A stretch of 64,000 nt of DNA from Microbacterium oryzae (GTDB lineage: Bacteria; Actinomycetota; Actinomycetes; Actinomycetales; Microbacteriaceae), in NCBI RefSeq assembly GCF_009735645.1, contig NZ_CP032550.1:2542001-2606000 (forward strand), given 5' to 3'. The number at the start of each line of letters is the position of its first letter. Position 1 is the first letter of the stretch. A program made the translations under genes and the position numbers. Shown piece by piece: positions 33,059-40,666 of the stretch. The notes beneath the pieces were generated by a model. It did no database searches. It worked only from the letters and a program-made list of their open reading frames with translations, and had not been told where the DNA came from.

Positions 33059-34081
33059 GTGGCGACCAGCGGTGCCGACAAGCCGAACATCCGGCAGGTC
33101 GCCCAGCTCGCCGGCGTCTCGCACATGACGGTCTCGCGGGTTCTCAACGACTACCCGCACATCAAGGAGGCCACGCGCCGCCGGGTGATGGAGGTCATCG
33201 AGGAGCTCGACTACCGGCCGAACATGGCGGCGAGAGCGCTGGCCACGCAGAAGAGCCGGCGGATCGGCGTCGTCGTGGAGAGCGCCGTCGAGTTCGGACC
33301 GACGAGCACGCTGCGCGCGGTCGAATTCGCCGCCCGCGCATCCGGCTACGCGGTCAGCTCGATCGCGCTGCGCGACGGCGACGAGATCACACCGCAGGAG
33401 GCGGTGGACAACCTCACCGCTCAGGGCATCGACGCGCTCTGCGTGGTGGCGCCGCGGTCGTCGTCGGTCGCCGCGCTGCGCAAGATCTCGATCAGCATCC
33501 CGGTCCTCGTCGTCAAGCCCGACAAGGATCCGACGTTCCTCACCGTCTCGGTCGATCAGCAGGAGGGGACGAAGCTGGCCGTGGACCACCTGGTGTCGCT
33601 CGGGCATCGCGACATCCTCCATCTCGCCGGCCCTCTGGATTGGCTGGACGCCCGTGCCAGGGAACGGGCCTTCCACGCGCGCGCGAAGGCCTGGGGCATC
33701 CGGGAGCGGCCGATCGTCGTGGGCGACTGGACCGCCGACTTCGCGTACGACTTCGCCATGGGCATCCGATCGATCCCGGAGTACACCGCCGTCTTCGTCG
33801 CGAACGACGAGATGGCGGTCGGGCTCGTCCACGGCCTGCACGACCGGGGGATCTCGGTCCCCGACGACCTGAGCGTCATCGGCTTCGACGACGTGCCGCT
33901 GGCCGCCCACGTGCTTCCGCCGCTCACGACCGTGCGGCAGAACTTCCATGCGCTGGGGGTGTCCGCCGTCGACATGCTGCGCGCGGCCATCGAGGAGCGG
34001 GAGATCCCCCGGGTCACCCGCATCCCCGCCGAGCTCGTCGTGCGCTCTTCCACGACCGCCCCGCGGGAGACGGGCTCATGA
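33059..34081 (+). CDS. LacI-family transcriptional regulator of the glycan locus
   Basis: 340 residues. The N-terminal helix-turn-helix NIRQVAQLAGVSHMTVSRVLN (residues 10-30) and the hinge helix RPNMAARALA are typical, followed by a periplasmic-binding-like sugar domain with IGFDDVPLAAHVLPPLTTVRQ. GTG start with GGAGA upstream. It is divergent from the first GH43 gene and its stop overlaps the following ATPase gene (ATGA). The matching palindromes in front of the GH43 genes and the transporter make it the probable local repressor; the inducer is presumably the imported furanose sugar (inference). Confidence 0.92.
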   Translation: MATSGADKPNIRQVAQLAGVSHMTVSRVLNDYPHIKEATRRRVMEVIEELDYRPNMAARALATQKSRRIGVVVESAVEFGPTSTLRAVEFAARASGYAVSSIALRDGDEITPQEAVDNLTAQGIDALCVVAPRSSSVAALRKISISIPVLVVKPDKDPTFLTVSVDQQEGTKLAVDHLVSLGHRDILHLAGPLDWLDARARERAFHARAKAWGIRERPIVVGDWTADFAYDFAMGIRSIPEYTAVFVANDEMAVGLVHGLHDRGISVPDDLSVIGFDDVPLAAHVLPPLTTVRQNFHALGVSAVDMLRAAIEEREIPRVTRIPAELVVRSSTTAPRETGS

Positions 34082-35604
34082 CTGCCGGGCGCCCGGTCAT
34101 CGAGATGACCGGCATCGTGGTGGAGTTCTCCGGCGTGCGGGTGCTCGATGACGTGGACCTCACGCTGCGGGCGGGCGAGGTGCACGCGCTCATGGGGGAG
34201 AACGGCGCGGGCAAGTCGACCCTGATCGGCGCGCTCACCGGCACTCTCGCCATCCGCTCGGGCGTGGTTCGCGTCGACGGCGAGGAGCGCACGCCCGTGG
34301 GCGTCGCGCGCAGCCGCGCCGAGGGCATCGCGACCGTGTTCCAGGAGACGCGGCTCAGTCCGCAGCTGACCGTGGCCGAGAACGTGATGCTCGGCAACGA
34401 GGTCCGCGGCAGGTTCGGCATCGACTGGAGGGCGAATCGCGCCCGAGCCGGTCAGGTGCTCCGGCAGCTGGGCCTCGCCGACCTCGACCCGCGCACGCCG
34501 CTGTCCGTCCTGTCTCCCGCGGTCAAGCAGCTCGTCGCCGTGGCTCGAGCCCTCGTGGTGGAGCCGCGCGTGCTCATCCTCGACGAGCCCACCTCGAGCC
34601 TCGACGCCGCCGAGGTGCAGACGCTGCTGCGGGTGGTCCGGACCCTCCGCGACCAGGGGGTGGCCATCCTCTTCGTCTCGCACTTCCTCGAGCACGTCTT
34701 CGCCATCGCCGACCGCATGACCGTGCTGCGCGGTGGGCGGGTCGTGGGGGAGCACCTCGCCGCCGAGGTCGACCGCGCGGACGTCATCTCCAAGATGATC
34801 GGCGAGGACATCGAGGCGCTGCGGGCGCTTCGCTCCGAACGGCTCGCGCATCACTACGAGGCCTCGGGCCAGCAGACGCTGCGCGCGGCATCCCTCGGTC
34901 GCCGCGGCGTGCTGGAGCCGACGGATCTGGAGCTGTCGCGGGGAGAGGTCGTCGGCTTCGCGGGGCTGCGCGGATCCGGACGAACGGAGCTCGCCCGGCT
35001 GCTGGGCGGGGTGGAGAAGGCCGACACGGGCGAGCTCTGGGTGGATGGCCGGCGCGTGCAGCTGCGCGGGCCGGGTGCGGCCCTGCACCATCGCGTCGCG
35101 ATGTCGACGGAGAACCTGCGCGAGGACGGCATCATCGACGGCCTGACGGCCCGCGAGAACATCGTGCTCGCGCTCCAGGCCTTGCGCGGATGGTCCCGGC
35201 CCCTCTCCCGCGGCGAGCAGGACGCGCTCATCGACACCTACCTCGACGCGCTCCACCTCGATCCCGACGACATCGACCGTCCCGTCGAAGAGCTCTCCGG
35301 CGGCACGCAGCAGAAGATCATGCTCGCCCGGCTGCTGGCCACGCGGCCGCACGTGCTCATCCTCGACGAGCCGACCCGCGGCATCGACATCGCCGCCAAG
35401 CTCGACATCCAGCGTCGGGTCGCGCAGCTCGCCGGGGATGGGGTGGCGGTGGTCTTCATTTCCTCCCAACTCGAAGAGGTCGTGCGGCTCAGCGATCGCA
35501 TCGTGGTGCTGAAGGACCGCGAGAAGATCGGCGAACTCAGCAACGGACCCGGCGTCACCGTGGACACCATCGTGGAGATGATCGCGGCCGACCTCGACGA
35601 GTGA
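34078..35604 (+). CDS. RbsA/YtfR-type sugar ABC transporter ATPase (extra copy)
   Basis: 508 residues with two fused nucleotide-binding domains. The first has GENGAGKST, LSPAVKQLVAVARAL and ILDEPTSSLD; the second has a degenerate Walker A (GLRGSGRTEL), LSGGTQQKIMLARLLA and ILDEPTRGID, as normal for this class. It is closely related to the ATPase at 36846 (shared ENVMLGxEVxGxxGI-WRA). It is coupled to lacI and separated from the binding protein by 151 bp, with no permease of its own, so it is either a spare energiser for the same permeases or for permeases elsewhere. Confidence 0.9.
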   Translation: MTAGRPVIEMTGIVVEFSGVRVLDDVDLTLRAGEVHALMGENGAGKSTLIGALTGTLAIRSGVVRVDGEERTPVGVARSRAEGIATVFQETRLSPQLTVAENVMLGNEVRGRFGIDWRANRARAGQVLRQLGLADLDPRTPLSVLSPAVKQLVAVARALVVEPRVLILDEPTSSLDAAEVQTLLRVVRTLRDQGVAILFVSHFLEHVFAIADRMTVLRGGRVVGEHLAAEVDRADVISKMIGEDIEALRALRSERLAHHYEASGQQTLRAASLGRRGVLEPTDLELSRGEVVGFAGLRGSGRTELARLLGGVEKADTGELWVDGRRVQLRGPGAALHHRVAMSTENLREDGIIDGLTARENIVLALQALRGWSRPLSRGEQDALIDTYLDALHLDPDDIDRPVEELSGGTQQKIMLARLLATRPHVLILDEPTRGIDIAAKLDIQRRVAQLAGDGVAVVFISSQLEEVVRLSDRIVVLKDREKIGELSNGPGVTVDTIVEMIAADLDE

Positions 35605-35638
35605 TCACGATCGGGAAACGCTCTTGCGGAGAACAAAT

Positions 35639-35652
35639 TGTTCCCGGTAACA
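35639..35652. promoter_or_regulatory. LacI-type operator, copy 3 (transporter operon)
   Basis: TGTTCCCGGTAACA, identical over 14 bp to copy 1, 104 bp upstream of the binding-protein start in the 151-bp gap after the extra ATPase. Confidence 0.65.
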
Positions 35653-35755
35653 TCTCGAGCACGACGCACCATCGCGTCACTGCAATCAGCGATGGGTCCA
35701 TGACGGATCCACGTTGCCGGGCGACCCTGCGCCCGGTATCTCGAGGAGGAGAACC

Positions 35756-36745
35756 ATGTCTGCAAAGAAGCGCGTCATCCAGCTGCTGGGCCTGGCCAGC
35801 GTCGGCGCCCTCTCGCTCGGCCTCGCCGCCTGCTCCGGCGGTGCGGACGCCTCCAGCGGCGAGGACGTCACCACGATCGGCTTCGTCGCGGTCGGCCCCG
35901 AGGGCGCCTGGCGTGAAGCCAACGAGAGCAACATCCAGGACACGTTCACCGAGGACGCCGGCTACGAGCTGAAGTACGCGCCGGCGACGAACCTCGACCA
36001 GAAGTCGCAGATCGACGCCTTCACGTCGTTCGTCGACGAGGGCGTGGACGTCATCCTCCTGTCGGCGACGGAGGGCTCGGGCTGGGAGGACTCCCTGAAG
36101 CGCGCCCAGGAGGCGGAGATCCCCGTCATCCTCATCGACCGCGGCATCGAGCCCGACGACAACAGCCTCTACGTCACGCGGATCGCTCCCGACAACATCG
36201 AGGTCTCCACGTCGGTCGCGGAGTGGGCGACGTCGCAGTTCCCGGACGGCGCGAACTACTTCGTACTCGAGGGCCCCGCGGGCGTCTCCGTCGTCAACGA
36301 GCGCAACGAGGGCTTCGACGCCGTCGTCGGCGGCGAGTCGGGCTTCACCAAGGTCGGCGCGCAGACGGCGAACTGGTCGACGGAGGAGGCGAAGAGCGTC
36401 GTGGAGACGGTGCTCAAGTCCAACGGCAACGACGTGCAGTTCATCTTCGCCCAGAACGACGAGATGGGCCTCGGAGCGGTGCAGGCCGTCGAGGAGGCCG
36501 GCCTCACCCCGGGTGAGGATGTCAAGGTCGCGACGATCGACGGCACGAAGGGCGCCCTCGAGGCGCTCGCCGCCGGCGAGCTGAGCTTCGTCGCCGAGTA
36601 CAACCCGCTGTTCGGCGAGACCGCGCTCGACGTGGTGGAGACCGTCCTCGACGGCGGCGACGTGGAGCCCTACATCGTGGTGCCGAGCGAGACCTTCGAC
36701 TCGCCCGAGGCGGCCGAGACCGCCCTCCCGGAGCGCAAGTTCTGA
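35756..36745 (+). CDS. YtfQ-like sugar-binding lipoprotein
   Basis: 329 residues. Lipobox LAAC with Cys26. FVAVGPEGAWREANESNIQDTF and FIFAQNDEMGLGAVQAVEEAG follow the pattern of the galactofuranose-binding YtfQ branch of ribose-type binding proteins, which in Escherichia coli prefers furanose sugars. GAGGAGGAG gives a strong ribosome binding site. The gene heads the ytfQRT-yjfF-like operon and is preceded by a LacI-type operator. Ligand galactofuranose or arabinofuranose is inferred from family plus the neighbouring furanosidases. Confidence 0.88.
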   Translation: MSAKKRVIQLLGLASVGALSLGLAACSGGADASSGEDVTTIGFVAVGPEGAWREANESNIQDTFTEDAGYELKYAPATNLDQKSQIDAFTSFVDEGVDVILLSATEGSGWEDSLKRAQEAEIPVILIDRGIEPDDNSLYVTRIAPDNIEVSTSVAEWATSQFPDGANYFVLEGPAGVSVVNERNEGFDAVVGGESGFTKVGAQTANWSTEEAKSVVETVLKSNGNDVQFIFAQNDEMGLGAVQAVEEAGLTPGEDVKVATIDGTKGALEALAAGELSFVAEYNPLFGETALDVVETVLDGGDVEPYIVVPSETFDSPEAAETALPERKF

Positions 36746-36770
36746 CCCACTGAGGCCGACGCCTCTCTTC

Positions 36771-36797
36771 GGTGCGGGGCCCTCGCGGCCCCGCACC
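36771..36797 (+). terminator. strong hairpin between binding-protein and ATPase genes
   Basis: GGTGCGGGGCC/GGCCCCGCACC, 11-bp perfect stem with a CTCGC loop, 26 bp after the binding-protein stop and inside the operon. Probably a partial terminator or 3'-stabilising stem that lets the binding protein be made in excess. Confidence 0.65.
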
Positions 36798-36845
36798 CTC
36801 GGACCACCCGCGACGGCGCTCGCGGCGACAGATGTGGAGCATGCG

Positions 36846-38411
36846 ATGCCGGATTCGCTTCCGATCGTGGAGATGAAGGACATCTCGATCTCCTTCCCCG
36901 GCGTGAAGGCGCTCGACGAGGTGAGCTTCCGGCTCTTCCCCAGCGAGGTGCACACGCTCATGGGAGAGAACGGCGCGGGCAAGTCGACGCTGATCAAGGC
37001 GCTCACCGGCGTCTACCGGATCGACGAAGGCGAGATCCGCATCGCGGGCGAGCCTCGCCGCCTCGGCGGCACCGCCGACGCGCAGAGCGCGGGGATCTCG
37101 ACGGTGTACCAGGAGGTGAACCTCTGCGCGAACCTGACGATCGGCGAGAACGTGATGCTCGGGCACGAGGTCAAGGGGGCGGCGGGCATCAACTGGCGTG
37201 CCACGCACCGGGCGGCGAGCGCGGCCCTCGAGAAGCTCGGCCTCGGCCATCTCAATCCCAAGCAGTCGCTGGCCACCCTGCCGCTGGCCATCCAGCAGCT
37301 GGTCGCGATCAGCCGGTCGATGGTCGCCCAGTGCAAGGTGCTCATCCTCGACGAGCCCACCTCCAGCCTCGACGCGAACGAGGTCGAGCAGCTGTTCGGC
37401 GTCATCCGTCGCCTCCGCGACCAGGGCGTCGCCATCCTCTTCGTCTCGCACTTCCTCGACCAGGTCTACGCGATCAGCGACCGGCTGACGGTGCTGCGCA
37501 ACGGCCGATTCGAGGGCGAGTACCTCACGCGCGAGATCGAACGCGGCCAGCTCATCTCCAAGATGATCGGCAAGGACATCGCCACGCTGAAGTCGCTCGA
37601 CGCGAAGGCCGCACGACGCGTGCGCTCCGACGAGTCGGCGCTGTATTCCGCGAAGGGCATCAGCCGCAAGGGCGCGCTCGAGCAGGTCGACCTCGACCTG
37701 CACCGCGGCGAGGTCGTCGGCATCGCCGGCCTGCTGGGCTCCGGCCGCACAGAGCTCGCGCGCCTCGTCTACGGCGCCGATCGCGCCGACACGGGCGAGG
37801 TCACCCTCCGCGGGAAGAAGGCCGACATCGGCGCTCCCGCCAAGGCGCTCGCCGAGCGGATCGCCTTCTCAAGCGAGAACCGCCGCGACGAGGGGATCAT
37901 CCGCGACCTCAGCGTCCGCGAGAACCTCATCCTCGCGGTGCAGGCCAAGCGCGGCTGGGCTCGACCGCTGCCGCGACGCGAGCAGGACGAGCTCGTCGAG
38001 AAGTACATCTCGGCTCTCGGCGTCCGACCGGCGGACCCCGAGCGGCCCATCCGCCTGCTGTCCGGCGGCAACCAGCAGAAGGTGCTCCTCGGGCGCTGGC
38101 TGGCCACGGATCCCGAGATCCTCATCCTCGACGAGCCCACGCGCGGCATCGACGTCGGCGCGAAGGCGGAGATCCAGGAGTACGTCGCCGCGCTCGCCGA
38201 CCAGGGGCTCTCGGTGGTCTTCATCTCCTCCGAGCTCGACGAGGTGGTGCGTCAGAGCGACCGGATCATCGTCCTGAAGGACCACCGCAAGATCGCGGAG
38301 CTCGAGGCCGGGCCCGGAGTCTCGGCCGATTCCATCGTCACCATCATCGCCGAGGACGGCCTCGACGACGAGACCGCGGACGTCGCCGTCCGCGAGGAGG
38401 TCGCATCATGA
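36846..38411 (+). CDS. YtfR-type sugar ABC transporter ATPase
   Basis: 521 residues, two fused ATPase domains: GENGAGKSTLIKALTG, LPLAIQQLVAISRSM, ILDEPTSSLD in the first half; GLLGSGRTEL, LSGGNQQKVLLGRWLA, ILDEPTRGID in the second. ATG 36846 is preferred over the in-frame GTG 36834 because GGAG lies 6 nt before it. It is coupled to the first permease by ATGA and drives the furanose transporter. Confidence 0.94.
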   Translation: MPDSLPIVEMKDISISFPGVKALDEVSFRLFPSEVHTLMGENGAGKSTLIKALTGVYRIDEGEIRIAGEPRRLGGTADAQSAGISTVYQEVNLCANLTIGENVMLGHEVKGAAGINWRATHRAASAALEKLGLGHLNPKQSLATLPLAIQQLVAISRSMVAQCKVLILDEPTSSLDANEVEQLFGVIRRLRDQGVAILFVSHFLDQVYAISDRLTVLRNGRFEGEYLTREIERGQLISKMIGKDIATLKSLDAKAARRVRSDESALYSAKGISRKGALEQVDLDLHRGEVVGIAGLLGSGRTELARLVYGADRADTGEVTLRGKKADIGAPAKALAERIAFSSENRRDEGIIRDLSVRENLILAVQAKRGWARPLPRREQDELVEKYISALGVRPADPERPIRLLSGGNQQKVLLGRWLATDPEILILDEPTRGIDVGAKAEIQEYVAALADQGLSVVFISSELDEVVRQSDRIIVLKDHRKIAELEAGPGVSADSIVTIIAEDGLDDETADVAVREEVAS

Positions 38412-39478
38412 GCGCGAGCACAGCGCGCCCCGGCGAGGCCCTGAAGGGCCTCCTGAAGCACCAGTACGTATGGGGCGTCGTCGCCATCGTGCTGCTGCTC
38501 ATCGTCAATCTCATCAAGGACCCGGGCTATCTCGCCATCAGCGTCGGCTCATCGGGCAATCTCGTCGGCAACGTCATCGACATCCTCCGCGCGGCCGCCC
38601 CGATCATGCTGATCGCGGTGGGCATGTGCCTGGTGGTCGCCACGGGCGGCATCGACCTCTCGGTCGGATCGGTGATGGTGGTCGCCGGCGCGGTGTCCAT
38701 GGAGCTCCTCAAGGCCATGGACGCGCCGAGCTCGTTCGGCGCCGCGATGGCCGCGCTCGCGCTCGTGGTCGTCGTCAGCGCCGCGCTCGGGGCCGTCAAC
38801 GGCGTCCTCGTGTCCGTGGTCGGTCTGCAGCCCTTCATCAGCACCCTCGTCATCATGCTCGCCGGACGCGGGCTGGCAAAGGTCATCACGGGCGGGCAGA
38901 ACACGGCCGCGACGAACGACTCCTTCCGCTGGATCGCCAACGGCTACGTGCTCGGTCTGCCGGTCGTCTTCCTCCTCGCGCTGCTCATCGTCGTCGCGGT
39001 GGGACTGCTCGTGCGGCGCAGCGCCCTCGGTCTCATGCTGGAGGCGATCGGGATGGACGCGAAGGCCGCGCGCCTCGCCGGCGTCAACCGCCGCGCGCTG
39101 CTGCTCACGGTCTACATCGTCAGCGGCATCCTCGCCGGCATCGCCGGCGTGTTCGCGACAGCCAGCGTGATGACGGTGGACGTCTCCCGCACCGGCTACC
39201 AGCTGGAGCTCGACGCCATCCTCGCCGTCGTCATCGGCGGGACCTCGCTCGCCGGCGGCAAGTTCAACGTGACCGGCGCCGTCGTGGGCGCGATCCTCAT
39301 CGCCACCCTCGACAAGACCGTCGTGTTCCTGGGCGTCTCCTCCTCGGCGACGCCCGCCTTCAAGGCCATCGTCATCGTCGCGCTCTGCCTGCTGCAGTCC
39401 GAGCGGGTGCGGCGCATGTTCCGTCAACGTCGGGCGGGCGCTTCCCGCTCCGTCAAGAGAGAGGTCGTCGCGGCATGA
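38408..39478 (+). CDS. YtfT-like sugar ABC transporter permease
   Basis: 356 residues, about eight to ten membrane helices. MCLVVATGGIDLSVGSVMVVAGA, LQPFISTLVIMLAGRGLAKVITGGQ and AIGMDAKAARLAGVNRRALLL (ATPase-coupling loop) are typical of the ribose/galactofuranose permease family (BPD_transp_2). It overlaps genes on both sides by 4 nt and probably forms a heterodimer with the next permease. Confidence 0.93.
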   Translation: MSASTARPGEALKGLLKHQYVWGVVAIVLLLIVNLIKDPGYLAISVGSSGNLVGNVIDILRAAAPIMLIAVGMCLVVATGGIDLSVGSVMVVAGAVSMELLKAMDAPSSFGAAMAALALVVVVSAALGAVNGVLVSVVGLQPFISTLVIMLAGRGLAKVITGGQNTAATNDSFRWIANGYVLGLPVVFLLALLIVVAVGLLVRRSALGLMLEAIGMDAKAARLAGVNRRALLLTVYIVSGILAGIAGVFATASVMTVDVSRTGYQLELDAILAVVIGGTSLAGGKFNVTGAVVGAILIATLDKTVVFLGVSSSATPAFKAIVIVALCLLQSERVRRMFRQRRAGASRSVKREVVAA

Positions 39479-40515
39479 GCGCTCTGACCACGTCGCCGGC
39501 GACTCCGCCGGCGCAGCATCGAGGCGACTCGCTTCTGAAGCGGCTGTCGCTCCACCTCGACACGCTCCCGACCGCGGCCGCGATCATCATCTTCCTCGGG
39601 ATGATCATCTACGGCGAGGCCGCATACGGGCAGATCGTGCAGTTCAACACGCTGTCGAACCTCCTCATCAACAACGCGCACCTCATCATCCTCGCGGTGG
39701 GCCTGACCTTCGTGATCATCACGGGCGGCATCGATCTGTCGGTCGGCGCCATCATCGCCTTCAGCAGCGTCGCCGGCGTGCTCCTCATCAACGCCGGCTG
39801 GAACCCGTGGCTCGCGATGGTGCTCATGGTCCTCATCGGGACGGTCTTCGGCGCCGTGTCGGGAGTGCTCATCCAGTACTTCAACGTGCAGCCCTTCATC
39901 GCGACGCTCGCGATGATGTTCCTCGGGCGCGGCCTGGCGTCGATGCTGAGCACGGTTCCCGAGCGGCTCGCCGACGACTCGGCCGTCCGCCTGCTGGGCG
40001 TGCAGGTGAAGATCCTCGACGGCCCGAAGGTCAATGACATCGTCATCACACCGGGCGTCCTCATCGCCGTCCTCGTCGTCGCCGCGGCGTTCTTCGTGCT
40101 GCACCGCACGCGCACCGGGCGCACCGTGTACGCGATCGGCGGCTCCGAGCAGTCCGCGGCGCTCATGGGCCTCCCCGTGACCGCCACCAAGCTCTGGGTG
40201 TACGTGATCAGCGGAACGCTGGCGGGCCTCGCGGCCGTCGTCTACACGGCGCGACTGGGAAGCGCGCAGAACATCACCGGCATCGGCTGGGAGCTGGATG
40301 CCATCGCCGCCGCCGTCATCGGCGGCACGCTCCTCACCGGCGGCGCGGGCTTCGTGCTCGGCTCCGTGATCGGCGCGCTCGTCCTGGGACTCATGAACGT
40401 CCTCATCACGCGCGACGGCGGCATCCCGCCGGAGGCGACGACCATCATCACGGGAGGAATCCTCCTCGTGTTCGTGCTGCTCCAGCGGGCCGTGCTCGCC
40501 CGCCGCCGCGAGTAG
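39475..40515 (+). CDS. yjfF: YjfF-like sugar ABC transporter permease
   Basis: 346 residues. VGLTFVIITGGIDLSVGAIIAFSSV, VQPFIATLAMMFLGRGLASML and YAIGGSEQSAALMGLPVTATKLWVY match the second permease of the YtfQRT-YjfF galactofuranose system. It ends the transporter operon and is followed by a 14-bp-stem terminator. Confidence 0.9.
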   Translation: MSALTTSPATPPAQHRGDSLLKRLSLHLDTLPTAAAIIIFLGMIIYGEAAYGQIVQFNTLSNLLINNAHLIILAVGLTFVIITGGIDLSVGAIIAFSSVAGVLLINAGWNPWLAMVLMVLIGTVFGAVSGVLIQYFNVQPFIATLAMMFLGRGLASMLSTVPERLADDSAVRLLGVQVKILDGPKVNDIVITPGVLIAVLVVAAAFFVLHRTRTGRTVYAIGGSEQSAALMGLPVTATKLWVYVISGTLAGLAAVVYTARLGSAQNITGIGWELDAIAAAVIGGTLLTGGAGFVLGSVIGALVLGLMNVLITRDGGIPPEATTIITGGILLVFVLLQRAVLARRRE

Positions 40516-40526
40516 CGCCCCCGACT

Positions 40527-40569
40527 GCGCCGGCGCCTCATCGACCGAACGGGTCTGAGGCGCCGGCGC
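40527..40569 (+). terminator. terminator after the furanose transporter
   Basis: GCGCCGGCGCCTCA (40527-40540) pairs perfectly with TGAGGCGCCGGCGC (40556-40569); 15-nt loop; starts 12 bp after the stop. Confidence 0.75.
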
Positions 40570-40615
40570 CACCCGCTCCCGGGCGCGCCCGATCGGCGCG
40601 CCATCCGAACGACCG

Positions 40616-40635
40616 CGACGTCGACGACGACGTCG
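40616..40635. promoter_or_regulatory. palindrome upstream of the GH43/GH127/GH43 cluster
   Basis: CGACGTCG-ACGA-CGACGTCG, 32 bp before the GTG at 40667. It differs from the LacI operator, though GTTCCC follows directly. May be an operator or an mRNA hairpin in the leader. Confidence 0.3.
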
Positions 40636-40666
40636 TTCCCACCTCGAAGACGAGAGGCACGCACCC

